Shown here in pieces: positions 1 to 15,699 of a DNA stretch of 64,000 bases. A program made the position numbers and the translations under genes. Under the pieces are notes generated by a model, which worked only from the letters and a program-made list of their open reading frames with translations, made no database searches and was not told where the DNA came from. How positions within the stretch are numbered: position 1 is the stretch's first letter; each line of letters begins with the position of its first letter. This DNA is from Hesseltinella vesiculosa. Taxonomy: Eukaryota > Mucoromycota > Mucoromycetes > Mucorales > Cunninghamellaceae. Where the stretch lies: contig MCGT01000043.1 of NCBI GenBank assembly GCA_002104935.1, positions 124,001 through 188,000 on the forward strand. The letters run 5' to 3'.

Positions 1-71
1 GAAAAAAAAAAAAAGACGCGGGCCGCGATTCAACAATCTTTTGTGACTGAGCCGTTTCAGCCGCCGCAAGC

Positions 72-104
<33 letters not shown>

Positions 105-134
105 TCTTCATTGTCCTTCTCATAGATCAAGTAA
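1..134. other. 5' flank with homopolymer A runs
   Basis: No gene is visible. The stretch has two long A-runs (positions 2-14 and 77-102) just upstream of the PRMT3 start codon. Probably promoter/5' UTR of the methyltransferase gene. Confidence 0.4.
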
Positions 135-2369
<2,235 letters not shown>

Positions 2370-3438
2370 TCATCTTTTTTTTTCCCTCTTTGCATACTTC
2401 ATTCTCTTTAGAAAATAAATTTGTGTATAAAAGCACCTGTCTCGAGCGTGATATTTGTTGGATTTTGGTTGGTAGTGTTTTTGTGAGGTGTCAATAACGT
2501 GTTGGAAAAGAAGTAGGTTGGCGATCTTCGCCTATTGGCCCGGCTTTCGTATATCACTCTTATCCATGAAGCGCTGCTGCACTCAACCAATTTTCATGAA
2601 CATCCTCAAAATGGTGGGCAGGGACACCCCCAAGCGACCTGGAAAATATATCGACAAAGCCATTTGCGTACAAGCTGACAGTACATAATTAAATTCTTTT
2701 CGCAATATGTTCGCCCGTCCTTCACATCATCACTTGTGTCTTTGGTGTTCATTTTTTTTCCAACATGTCAAACTGTAAAACTAGGCGAAATTAAACGCAA
2801 AGCAAGTCAATTAGACTCCTTCCAAGTGAATTTTATAATTCGAAATTGAATTGAGTAAGAAAAGAAGGTGCTAAAAGGTAAAAGAAATTCTTGATCGGGA
2901 TGGCTTTCAACCTTCTTTTTCATATTGCAGGCTAATTTGTGCCGATCCCCTGCAAGAGGTGGCCCAGAAATTTCTACCACGGCCATATCTTTTCTGAGCT
3001 TACTCGTATTCAGGAACATTTTTTTAGGCTTTGCTCCTTCAAGCGCGTTCAGATGGCCTTGACGCCAAGCTAAAAAAAAAAAATACGTTGCAGCCGCAGC
3101 GAAAAAAAAAAAAAAGGAAAAAACCGTTGAATCAGGGCTCCTGAGGCTGCTTTATCTCTCATTAATCATTTGCTACTAGCCATCGTTGGCAGAATTTCTA
3201 TTTTTCGTGGCACAAAAAAAAAACAGTAAGATGCTCTCCTGAAACCCCTTTTCAAGTCGCTTTCCTTTTTTAGTGAACAAGAACATTAAATTTGGGTAGC
3301 ATGACAATCCAAATCTCTTTGTTCTTCTGAAAATGAAAAAGAGTGGGCACCGCGCATTTTATTTTTTTTTTGTTCTTTCTCTTTTACTTGTTCTCATCCT
3401 GGTTTTTTTTTTTTTTGCCACTGTAAAGAAAATAAGCA
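2370..3438. other. Intergenic region with a gene relic
   Basis: About 1.07 kb between the PRMT3 stop and the P450 start. Apart from the minus-strand relic listed separately (2807-3019) I see only A/T-rich sequence with several A and T homopolymers (around 3073, 3102, 3213, 3362, 3404). No convincing coding frame. Confidence 0.5.
2807..3019 (-). pseudogene. Relic of the 'VVEISGPP' gene family
   Basis: The minus-strand frame contains MAVVEISGPPLAGDRHKLAC and then NMKKKVESHPDQE, which aligns with the core of the gene at 6408-8261 (AVVEISGPPL ... DRVKLACNMKKNVENQLDQE). Flanking exons are missing and the frame soon stops, so this is a truncated copy. It lies 0.6 kb upstream of the P450 and 3.6 kb from the fuller copy, in the opposite orientation. 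The function of the family is unknown to me. Confidence 0.6.
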
Positions 3439-5232
3439 ATGATTGGTGGGATTGTTTGCAGTCTAGCAGTGATCTGGGGCATCCACTTTGTTTGGTCAGG
3501 TTCAAAGATAAAATACCCACCCACTGCGCCTCACAGTTTGCCGTTTCTGGGTCATATCCTTCAGCTACTCAAGCCTATAGCACCTCAAGAATTGTTTCGT
3601 CAATGGAGTCTGACGGTTGGTCCAGTCTTTACTGTCAACCTCGGCGCCAAACGCTGGGTCATTTTAAATTCCTTGCAGGCGGTGCAAGACCTGATTGTAG
3701 GCAAGGGAACCGTGTACTCGTCTCGTGACATGCCCGGCATCTTGATACACGATCTCATGGGTGGTGGTAAATGCAGACCTCTTTGTACCCCCATTAGGCT
3801 CAGCTGGCCCTCATTTTTCCTTTTTTAATCCTTATGGTAGAAAATGGCGGTGGTTTTGCTTTTTATCCATATGGCCCGCCATGGCGGAAGCTACGTCGCA
3901 TAGGTAATGATAAGACAAGGCATATCCATCGTGAGACCAGGATAGACACTCAGTTATTTCCCTTCTTATTTAGCTCACGGTGGCCTAACAAAAGCAAAGA
4001 TCGGCGACTACCAGCCCATCTTGGACCACCAGCGAAGCGTGCTGTTGGCCAATGTCAAAAAATCAATGGCAACCCAATCTGGACCGGTGGAATTGGCACA
4101 TGTATTGGAACATTATACAATGACAAGTATTCTGGCTATCATGTTTGGCAGTATGTGCCATTTCGAACCTGAAGACAAGCGACTGCACCAAGGTTTTGCC
4201 CTTACAGAGGATGTGGCCACGGTATTTGGTCCGCTGGAACAGGCGGCCAATTTCTTCCCGCTGCTCAGGTATATTCTACCGGATTCCAAGGCCAAATGCG
4301 CTCGGATCCGACGTGATTTGGAAGATTTTTATGGCGGTCTACTGGATCAGTACCGCCAGTGCATGGACCAGGGCCAAGTGGAAGACTGTTTTATAAAATC
4401 CATTATCGACACAGGTGAAATGTCAGATGTGCAAATGATGGCCTTTTTGGCTAACTTTGTCGGAGCGGGTAAGTCGTCTCTTTTTTTTTTTTCTTTTCGT
4501 TCTAATAGCTTACAACTTTTCTTCCACAGGATCTGAAACCACAGCGTCGACTCTGGGATGGATGATTGCCTTGCTGGCCAATCACCCAGACATTCAAGAT
4601 AAAGTGTATGATGAAATCAGAGAAAAAGTCGGCTTGGAGACCCTCCCGACTGCAGATGACGGTAAGCGGAGAATCACTGGATATAGCCTGGTTGTTCGCT
4701 CCATCTTTTTCAATCCCATATAGAACACCTACTTCCTTATCTGCAATGTGTGATTCACGAAACATTGCGACTCAAGACGCCTGCACCACTCTCCGTACCA
4801 CATGCCACGAGCCAGGACGATGTTTACAAAGGATGGGTCATCCCCAAGGACACCACGGTCATCATCAACCTGCACGCCATCCACCAGGACCCAGCCCTTT
4901 ACCACGAACCTCTCACATTCAACCCGGATCGTCACTGGGACTACGTCACCGAGTCAGCAAACGGCGACAAACGGGGGATCAGCCAGAGCACGGGCGATCG
5001 CCCACATCTGGCTTTCTCCACCGGCCGGCGTGTATGTGTTGGCATTCATCTTGCTGAGCGCAGTGTGTTTATGGCCGCCAGTGCATTGCTTGCCACCTTC
5101 CGATTTGAATGTCCTGATGCGGCACGGATTAACGTCGACATGCCCAAAGATCTCAATGCTCCTACGTTCACCCCACCTCCTTACAAAGTCAGCGTTGTGC
5201 CTCGTGCTAAATGGATGCAAGAGCGTCCCTAA
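3439..5232 (+). CDS. Cytochrome P450 monooxygenase
   Basis: Heme-thiolate monooxygenase of about 508 residues, the usual P450 length. Exons 3439-3766, 3841-3903, 3974-4468, 4530-4661 and 4724-5232 sum to a whole number of codons. Residues 1-20 form a hydrophobic N-terminal anchor, so the enzyme is probably ER-bound, followed by a proline-rich hinge (YPPTAPHSLPFLGH). The I-helix oxygen-binding motif reads VGAGSETTAST, the K-helix ExxR reads ETLR, and the heme loop reads FSTGRRVCVG with the cysteine ligand. Substrate cannot be read from the sequence; I do not recognise the CYP family. It converges on a helicase gene, and its last ~200 coding bases are duplicated at 10682-10865. Confidence 0.93.
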
Positions 5233-6030
5233 AAATGTTTATTCTATGCTAGTATGAGGGGAATGAAATATATAAACATTTTTTTTTTTTGGAAAAAATG
5301 ACCTCTACACGCTGGCTCGCATGTTATTGAAATATTTGGGCGCAGCTTCGGGCAGCCAGGAGGACTGGATGGCAGAGACGTTGCGCACGTAATGTTTGGT
5401 GGGGAATACCTAGAAGACCGTGAGTGAGTGGGTATCTTTTGTGAATTTCCCACAGCCATACCAATTTGTTATACATGATGCCTTCGGCACGTTTGCCAAA
5501 CATGGCTGAGCGGATGGATCTTGGCGATTTGGTTGCCAACGATGCTCTTGTAGGAGCCGTCCGGTTGTAGGAGAGCCGTGTTGCGGAAGAAGCCTGTCAG
5601 GAAGCATTATCATTTCAGCACTTGATCGGTGTCGGTGCCACAGGACACTTGTGGAGGGATATTGTTGCGCTCACAAAAGCGGACAAGTTGGTCCTGGATG
5701 TCCAGTGCAACCTTGACGTTTCGCACATTGATAAAGTGATCGCGGCACCAGCCCAAATCGCCTTTCACTTCTCAGTAGGCTTGCAAGACATTCAAAACGT
5801 CAGTGGTCGCCGTCGGGATGGAGGAATTTGCGCCGAGCCTCTGTCGCCTGTTCGCGCTTGTCTGAGGGCGCGTAGAAGATCGAGTCCACCGACAACAAGG
5901 AGACAGTGGCGAGGGCTTCCTTGGTGCATCTGTAGTCGGCCGATTGCAAGATCACTTTGGAGAATGTCAGGTCCAATGGGAACGAGGTCATGCGTTTGAC
6001 CAGTTCGGTCAAGTGTCCTCGATCGTCAAT
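5031..6030. repeat. Left copy of a ~1-kb direct duplication
   Basis: Bases 5031-6030 match 10682-11678 in the same orientation through the P450 terminal exon, the intergenic spacer and the 3' part of the helicase gene. Similarity starts abruptly at TGTATGTGTTGGCATTC and stops abruptly after GATCGTCAAT on both sides. By eye the two copies differ by a few percent in the helicase half and more in the P450 half. Confidence 0.92.
5305..6030 (-). pseudogene. Truncated 3' copy of the DHX33-like helicase
   Basis: The minus-strand sequence encodes the C-terminal third of the helicase (helicase-associated and OB-fold region, ending with MRASV and a stop at 5305-5307) but lacks the whole motor domain. 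Against the intact copy it has a 2-base deletion near 5510, a 6-base insertion near 5608, and single-base deletions near 5797 and 5802, so it cannot be translated. It breaks at 6030, where the unrelated 4.65-kb insertion begins. Confidence 0.88.
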
Positions 6031-6407
6031 CACCTTGCAATGGCGAAAGCCAATTCTAAAGTTAAGGAAGAATAAAGCACATCACAAGAAAATGGTGTCA
6101 ACCGATGCTTCTGTCAGCAGTTGTGTTTGCGGTGCTATAGCTAGGAAAATGTAGAAGAAGAGGTAAACATCCAACGAAATAAAACTTTTGGGGTATAATT
6201 TACCTGTACTATGTTAGCAGCAAACACCAAACAAGCTCAACAAAGTAACGCTAACAGGTTTCAGCTGAGTAAAGTGAACATCGAACAAGAGCAAAGAGCA
6301 TCAACAAAGCAAAAAAAAAAAATAAAAAAATGAGCACTTTTTTTTTCTTCGCCGTCTGATTCTTTCTCCGTTCCTTTTTCTACTTGTTTTCAACCTCATT
6401 TTCTTCA

Positions 6408-8261
6408 ATGAAGCTTGAAGTGCAGGAATATCTTGATTCTAATGGCAGCCATAAGCGCCTGTTATCTCTGTTTGTTAAAGAGAATGCTGTTTGTATCACT
6501 GATTATGAATTACGAATACAGATCGTACCCTGTGTCATTTAAGGACATTAAAACTGTTGTAATCTCTCATTTTGCCGCAGAAGTTGGTAAACGTGGCCTG
6601 GATATGAAAGGTATAAATATAGAGAAGAGGTTTAAGACAGACAGTGCTTCATCTAATCCTATGTCTTATTTAGAAACATTGGGCAGGCGTTACGTCGACA
6701 GGGACGCGCTGGCAAAAGCTGTAAACCACGTATGAAGCAACGATTGTTTCGGTAGGGGTCCGTGGACTGACGTTTTCTTCTTGTAGAAACATGAGCTGCA
6801 ATTGATGTCAAATGACTAAGCGAAAGATTGGAGTTAATCAAGAAGTACTCTTTTTGCAAGAAGCCTGAGGTATTGTTTTTTTTTTTTTTTTTTTTTTGCT
6901 GCGGTTCAGTCATTGATTTGTTTGTACATGATTTACTGTTCAATATTTAGCTTGACGTCAAGGAAATTCGAGAGCTAATGAAGATGCAAAATTCGAACGA
7001 GCTCTCTGAATTTGAGTAAGCGCAAAAGAAAAGATGACCGTAAAGATATGCTGACTCTTAATCTAGTCTCGTCAAGAATCGAATCTTGGACATGGTGGGA
7101 GAAGATAATGAAGGGACGCGAAACGTCCTCGGTGAACAAAAAGATGATTGGGACGAGATGCTGACAAGGATATGAAGATCCCAAGTGATGATGCCATCAG
7201 CGGGCAAATGCACTCAAAAAGAATTTCGAACCAAATGATGGTAAGTTTTCTCTCTATAAATAGATGTGAACGGTTTAAAGTAATTTTTTTATATATCATA
7301 TTAATCACATTATGTGCTATCTAGAATGCTTGTCTCTTTCATGAGTCTTAGCGACAGGAAGAAAGAAATGTGCAAGCTGAGGGTGATCCAATGTGCGGAG
7401 ACTTGTCTTAGAATTGGACAAGTGCACACATGCATCGTCTTTTCAAGCAGACAGATGTGGAACTGAAGTGGTATATGCAATTTCAAATTGGAATAAGCGC
7501 TAAGTCTCTGTTTTTTTTTCTTTATAGGAGTGAGATTAAATTGGTGGCAAGCAAAACCGTTGACAACTTTCTGCTGAAAGATAATGAACGCCGTGCCTCG
7601 GGGTCAAACGTGGACGGCAAATTGACTTCATCCTCTGGTCCGGAAATTGCGGTGGTTGAGATTTCTGGACCACCTCTTGTCACCAGATACGGTCACTTCG
7701 CGAGCGACCGAGTTAAATTAGCTTGCAACATGAAAAAAAATGTTGAAAACCAACTTGATCAAGAACCCGAGGAGCGACAAGTCATTATGCCCAATCTGAA
7801 GATCGTTGGTATTCAAGTTTACCGTAAGGCGATCACGATTTGAGAAGCCTGTAGCTCAACCATTTTTTCATTCTTAGTTCATGTGCTTTAGGTTTATACC
7901 TTGACCATGCCGATTTAGGGGACTTACTCTTTGATTGTGCCGATGAATGCCAGTTACCTGTAAAGCTGAATAACTGCGGAAAATGCTTGATCAACATGGT
8001 CACTACTTTGCTGAATATGAAGGTGCTGGGCAACAAGTAAAATGCTTGAATAACAAACTCACGGTTTCTACTTTTATTATACAGTAGGACATGGTTCAAG
8101 ACTGCGATGAAGTCTTGGCGAAGTTTGTGTTTGACGAGGACACCCTGTCATCGGACACCAACTCTGTCATAAAATCAACCGAAAATCCACTCAACAACAA
8201 TCTTCCCCGAAAGAAACAAAAAAAAACCACGTCTGAATACCCTCTTTCCCCCTACATCTGA
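6408..8261 (+). CDS. Hypothetical protein, 'VVEISGPP' family (Mucoromycota-type)
   Basis: Function unknown. The 3' half splices cleanly: exons 7412-7470, 7528-7823, 7892-8022 and 8088-8261 join into one frame. That frame reads NWTSAHMHRLFKQTDVELKW, a basic RRASGSNVDGKL segment, the core AVVEISGPPL ... KLACNMKKNVE, then YLDHADLGDLLFDCADECQ, and a lysine-rich tail ending SPYI. The 5' half is less clear: an ATG at 6408 opens MKLEVQEYLDSNG, and short coding-like pieces follow (6500-6730, 6960-7240), but I could not fix their junctions and some may be broken. From memory, this layout (W-x-K-W, SG-x-x-x-D, E-x-SGPP) occurs in many Mucorales hypothetical proteins. It lies inside the insertion between the duplicated arms. 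Confidence 0.5.
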
Positions 8262-8579
8262 TTCCTCATCCCCCCCCATGCAGTCAATATCATTTAAACT
8301 TATAGTTTGATAAAGTTGTAACTTGTATTTTTACTTATACTGGGACCTTGCACAGGGCTTAAACATGGTTGCAGTCAGCCAATAGTGAAAAAAAAACTTG
8401 TAACTTTTAGTTTTCTGCGATGGATAATTAAATCTCCGAATTCCTAATATAATTTTTTTTTTAAGTCGTGGCTTTCTTTTGCCCCTCTTTATTTCTTGTG
8501 GTTTTTATGGTAAAACAAATAAAACAGAGCTCGGAGCCATGTTAGCCGTATCAAAAAAGAGCGTTGCAAATATCCGCAG
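8262..8579. other. A/T-rich spacer
   Basis: About 320 bases between the hypothetical gene and the palindrome; only homopolymers and no coding frame that I can support. Confidence 0.4.
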
Positions 8580-9596
8580 GCAGAATTGGCTGCGGTGACA
8601 ACTTTTACATCGATGTTTAAAACCCCCCAAAAAAAGATGTCAGAACTATGGACTACCCGCGCGCAGAAAAAAAAACATGGCGATGGTATACAAAGGTACA
8701 GAAGATTTCGAAAAAAAAATTGAAGGCGCAAAATATACTGTACTCTCCAGAAAAAATATGAATGGAAAAATGATATACAAAAAAAAAATGTCTAGTTCAC
8801 TTGGATTAAGCTTGGGAATGTAGTTTTAAGGACAGAGTGCGCTCATCTCGAAAAAAAAAATTTGGTCTCCAGGACACGCGTGAAAACCGTCAAAGTCTGA
8901 AAAAGCAATTGCGGGGACGGAAGCCAAGTCATCCCGGGTTCGAAAAAAAACCCATATTTAGACATGGCAAGAAAAGTGTAATGTTTAAGCAAATACTTGC
9001 CTTCAAAGGGAATGAAAATAATTGTGAGCGATATATTTTTCTTTATATGGGTGATGGATTTTTTGAAAATATACTTTCCTAAAAAGTATAATTGCTACTT
9101 TTTTAGAAAGTATATTTTCAAAAAATCCATCACCCATATAAAGAAAAATATATCGCTCACAATTATTTTCATTCCCTTTGAAGGCAAGTATTTGCTTAAA
9201 CATTACACTTTTCTTGCCATGTCTAAATATGGGTTTTTTTTCGAACCCGGGATGACTTGGCTTCCGTCCCCGCAATTGCTTTTTCAGACTTTGACGGTTT
9301 TCACGCGTGTCCTGGAGACCAATTTTTTTTCGAGATGAGCGCACTCTGTCCTCAAAACAACATTCACAAGCTTAATCCAAGTGAACTAGACATTTTTTTT
9401 TTTGTATATCATTTTTCCTTTCAGATTTTTTCTAGGAGAGCACTTGCGCCTCAATTTTTTTTCGGAATCTTCTGTACCTTTGTATACCATCGCCGTGTTT
9501 TTTTATTTTCTGCGCGCATGTAGTTGACTAGATGGTTCTGACATCAATTTTGGGTTTTAAACACCGATGTTAAAAATTGTTAGCGTCAGCCCTTTG
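8580..9596. repeat. Large palindrome (foldback element), arms ~500 bp
   Basis: Sequence read rightward from about 8580 is the reverse complement of sequence read leftward from about 9596, centred near 9090. The inner part (8837-9344) is almost perfect and yields the same translated peptide from both strands; the outer ~250 bp of each arm has diverged with small indels. The loop is only about 20 bases around TAAAAAGTATAATTGCTAC. It looks like a foldback or MITE-type element, or an inverted duplication, inserted upstream of the pogo transposase relic. Confidence 0.88.
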
Positions 9597-9619
9597 GACA
9601 TACCGGTACCTGGGTTTAC

Positions 9620-10574
9620 GGAAACCATAAGCCTGGATGACCAGTGATGTGGTCCGACACTGCATTGTGGAATTATGTTCAAAAATTGACAAAAGACACC
9701 TTGGTTAAAAATGCTTCCTCATCTTGGACAATGCTCCAAATCATAAAATCGATAGTGAGCTGAAAAAGTGCCTTGGGAATGTAGAAATAATACTTTTACC
9801 TCCTAATACGACAAGCCAGTACCAATATCATGATGCTGGTATCATCCAGTCGTTTAAACGACATTATTGGTAGCTATAAATGACTGGCGTGTGATGCCAG
9901 AGACTCGTTTTTTATTTTTTTTATCAGAAAAAAGCTCATGGAGCATGTCCTTCGCGCTGCAGAAAGCCCTCTCAGCAAGAATATGAAAGGTAGTGACCTT
10001 TACAAAATCAATGCGAAGACAGCAAATTTCATTTCAAAAATGGCGTGGAACGATGACACGTCCGCGGCCATTAAGAACTGCTTTATAAAAACAGGAATTT
10101 TTGAAGTCTCCTCCGACGGTGCTAAGATCACTAGAACGCGTAGAAATGGCCAGCACTGAAGGCATGACTCAGTCAACGGACGTCACTGTCGCAAGACTCA
10201 GAAATGCCGGCCTCCCGAAAGGCATCATGGACGATATTGTCTCTGCCAGTGAAATTGACCTTGACAGCTTAGCCTTCCCAATGCCCTGGGATACTGGCAA
10301 AGATGTTACAGTTAACGATTTGATGTTCTTATTCAATTTGGAGAACGACAATGCTGATGGTATCAGCCATGGTTTTGACATGAACACAGAAAAGAAGCAA
10401 TTGGAAGAAGTCGTTGGCACGGACGATGAGACATCAATCAAGGACCTTCATCACTTTACCATGCTTGTCAACAGCACCATGAATGCAATTCCTTTCAACA
10501 CTGAAACGGAAATGGAACTGTGGATTGTATTGGGAAAATTTGCTTCAGAACTTAAGTCAACAATCAAAAACTGA
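9620..10574 (+). pseudogene. Decayed pogo/CENP-B-type (DDE_1) transposase, 3' half
   Basis: Consecutive but frame-shifted segments carry hallmarks of pogo-like DDE transposases: AWMTSDV at ~9632, then ILDNAPNH with the second catalytic aspartate at ~9721, LLPPNTTSQ and DAGIIQSFKRHYW at ~9790-9870, and AWNDDTSAAIKNCFIKTGIF at ~10040-10100. A TAG follows RHYW at ~9871, and the frame changes before 9938 and again near 10130. The last open segment (to 10574) encodes an acidic tail (DNADGISHGFD ... SELKSTIKN). The N-terminal helix-turn-helix half is missing, replaced by the palindrome. Not functional. Confidence 0.8.
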
Positions 10575-10681
10575 TTGAAGCAAAAAAAAAGTTTCTGATT
10601 GTTTCCCCCTCTTCTGAGCCAAATTAAAAAACGCATTTTTTGTAACACCAAATCCATTTTTATAAGTTTTATGATATTGAC

Positions 10682-10865
10682 TGTATGTGTTGGCATTCAT
10701 CTTGCTGAGCGCAGTGCGTTTATGGCCGCAAGTGCATTGCTTGCCACCATCCGATTTGAATGTCCCGATGCGGCGCCGATCAACGTCGACATGCTCAAAG
10801 ATCTCAGCGCACCTACGTTCACCCCACCCCCTTACAAAGTCAACATAGTGCCTCGTGCGAAATGA
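10682..10865 (+). pseudogene. 3' fragment of the P450 gene
   Basis: Encodes only the last ~60 residues of the P450 (CVGIHLAERSAFMAASALLA through PPPYKVNIVPRAK). The ATGG of the parent has become ATGA, giving a TGA six codons earlier than in the intact gene. There is no upstream coding sequence; the fragment abuts the insertion at 10681/10682. Confidence 0.88.
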
Positions 10866-10954
10866 GTGCAAGAGTGTCTCTAAAAAAGTTTATTCTATGC
10901 TAGTATGAGGGGAATGAAATATAAACAAATATTTTTTTTTGGAAAAAATGACTT

Positions 10955-13465
<2,511 letters not shown>

Positions 13466-14083
13466 GAGGTATAGAGACGGTGATCAAAAAGGAAAATGAA
13501 GAAAAAGAAAAAAAAGAAAGAGCAGGCTTGTAGGATTTGCCACTCAGCCTTTTGGCTCACCCAGCCTTTTTCTTTTCCCCTCCACTCTTCGACCTTCACT
13601 ACTTTTTCCTCTCCCAGTTGTCATATCTATCGGTTTCCCTGTTACTTGGGCATGTAAGTCCATAGCCAAACTGACATTCAACACGGATACCTGATTTCCA
13701 CCATCCTTTGGCGGGACTTTGGTTTATTTGAGCTGTGCATCTTTTTTGTTTTTTTAGCAAACCAACTGGCCGAACTGCCGAATTTTATATTCTGGTGCGC
13801 GCGAACGTGTCATCTAGTGCGCGCGAAGCCTTTTCTTGCGGGTGCAAGCCAAGCAGAAACCAACCCAAGAAAAATAAAAAAAGCTGCGCCATTTCAAAAT
13901 CAGATCTACTGGGCTGCTGGTGTTTCTTTGAGCCGCGAGCGAAATCGTTTCTAGCACATGTCTGTAAGCCTACTAGCTCTTACTCAATAGTCTGACAGGG
14001 TTGTCCTTCTTATTGTAGTCAATCCACTCCATTTCGAACTTGTGGGTAAAATTGGGGTGACTCAGCTTGGATCAATGTTGCGC

Positions 14084-14310
14084 TGAAAAGTTTGATCAGA
14101 TGGCCTGGGGGTTCCCTGGTGAAAATGGCCGATTTTTCATTTTTTTTAGCGGGGAGAATGGAAGTGTCAAAACGAAAGCGATCTAAAGTTGGCTGGACGA
14201 CCTTCACCAATCGACCTGATTTTTTCAGGATCATTATCCTTCATGCATTTGCGCTCCCATGCAAAATATCAGGTTGTACTGATCACTCAAAAGTGCCGTG
14301 TATGATTTGC
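14084..14310 (+). repeat. Interspersed repeat R1, solo copy
   Basis: A ~220-bp sequence beginning TTTGATCAGATGGCCTGGGG and containing a GGTGAAAATGGCCGATTTTTC-type core recurs at 31859-32052 (opposite orientation) and in both arms of the inverted-repeat element at 56051-57041. The antisense strand translates to a conserved-looking KKSGRLVKV ... RFDT ... LIK peptide in every copy. Likely terminal-repeat sequence of a DNA transposon. Confidence 0.75.
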
Positions 14311-14768
14311 TTTTTTTTTCAGATTCAAGGTAAAAGAATTTATTGCAAATTCAATTCCCGCGCGGAGCCATCAGCGAAAGCACCTTCGAAATTAGAAAAG
14401 ATGTTAGAAAGCCCATATTTCCATGCCACCGTTTACAAATTTTTCCAACGTCGCCAATTTCTTCTTTCGATGGCGAGACTGGTTCAGTGTCGCTCTCCCT
14501 GACAAAAACAATGCAAAAAGTGTTAGTGGTTTTTTTTTTTTTTTGGCTGGGGATAAACCACTACCCACTTTCAAGATGAGCTGCGCCGACTTTATACATT
14601 ATGTCATTGATGAACGGAACATTTGTATGAACAATCCGTCTTTTTCTAAGCTTTCACGCTAACACGTGACGACGAAAAATGAAGGAGCTCGCTCACCACC
14701 ACCAAGCGCAGTGCAACATACAAACCCCTTCTCTGGCTGCGACGATATCACGAGCTTGGGGGGGGGGT

Positions 14769-14840
14769 GGATGTATGGCCGAATGGCCATGACCTCCTGC
14801 TGTGTCTTGTCCCGGTCTGTGTTCGACCCCTGGTCTTGTG
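14769..14840 (+). other. tRNA-like Pol III promoter (possible SINE head)
   Basis: TGGCCGAATGG at 14776 fits the A-box consensus and GTTCGACCC at 14821 fits the B-box; their 45-base spacing equals that in a normal tRNA. Neither the acceptor stem nor the T stem pairs well, so it is not a functional tRNA. A tRNA-derived SINE or pseudo-tRNA is possible; chance is not excluded. Confidence 0.3.
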
Positions 14841-15699
14841 TTTTGTTTGCTGAGTGCGCTTTCAGGCCACATTTTCGCCCCTGTGCTACGTCCAATGTTG
14901 AAAAAGATGATTCCGCCCTTGCCTTGATGCCACCGAAGTTTCCTCCCAACGTTGTTTATCCCCCACAAATCAGAATAATCGGTTTCCTTTGTTCCCCCCC
15001 CCGTCATTGTATATAACAAGTTGAGTGAATTGTCCATGCTGTGAATAAATAACTGCCCCTTTCCTACAAAAAAAAATGTACTTTAGGAGTCTGCGGCAAG
15101 TATCGGTCCCAATATACTACCCAAACGTCAGACATGATTATCGCATAGGAAAGGCGTGCAGGAATACAAGATTAAAAGCGGGTTTTTTATTGTGATTTTT
15201 TTTTTTAAAAACTACAGATTGGACATAAATGTTGGTATTTCATTTCATTTCACACTTCACCATGAGTTGAGACCAGGCAAAGGAAGTGTAGTAAATCCCA
15301 GTCCGATATATTTTGCTCAGTTACTATCGCTGTTAATTTTGTTGTGGTTGATCTTTTTTTTTACGTGCTTGTTTACGCGCACGCTTATTATCTGCAGCTT
15401 GCTGAGCTTTGGCTATTTGAGCTTTTGCTTTGTCGTCCTTGAGTGTTTGTTTTCCTGACGGTTGATTCATTTGTATTTTTTTTAGGTGATTGGAGAGAGA
15501 GGAAGAGAAAAATAATAATGGAGTCCTCCCTTCATAATAAAAAAGCTATGTGGGGGCGGTCAGGTGGTTTCACAGAACCCGCCCCTGCCCCCGCCAGAAA
15601 CAGCCCGTTTACTCCATCTCCTCGTCTTACAGTTACAGTGTTTCTTTTTCATAATGCACCATTTTCTCATTGAACAAAGACATTTTTCGTAATTGAACT

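Larger units (their letters stand above)
6031..10681. other. 4.65-kb insertion between duplicated arms
   Basis: Unrelated sequence lying exactly between the two ~1-kb direct copies. It contains, in order, a multi-exon gene of the VVEISGPP family (6408-8261), a 1-kb palindrome (8580-9596) and the 3' half of a dead pogo-like transposase gene (about 9620-10574). Neither end shows obvious terminal inverted repeats to me. Confidence 0.8.

Noticed and set aside
8837..9344. Identical open frames on both strands in the palindrome
   Set aside because: A direct consequence of inverted symmetry; the peptide has no recognisable motif.
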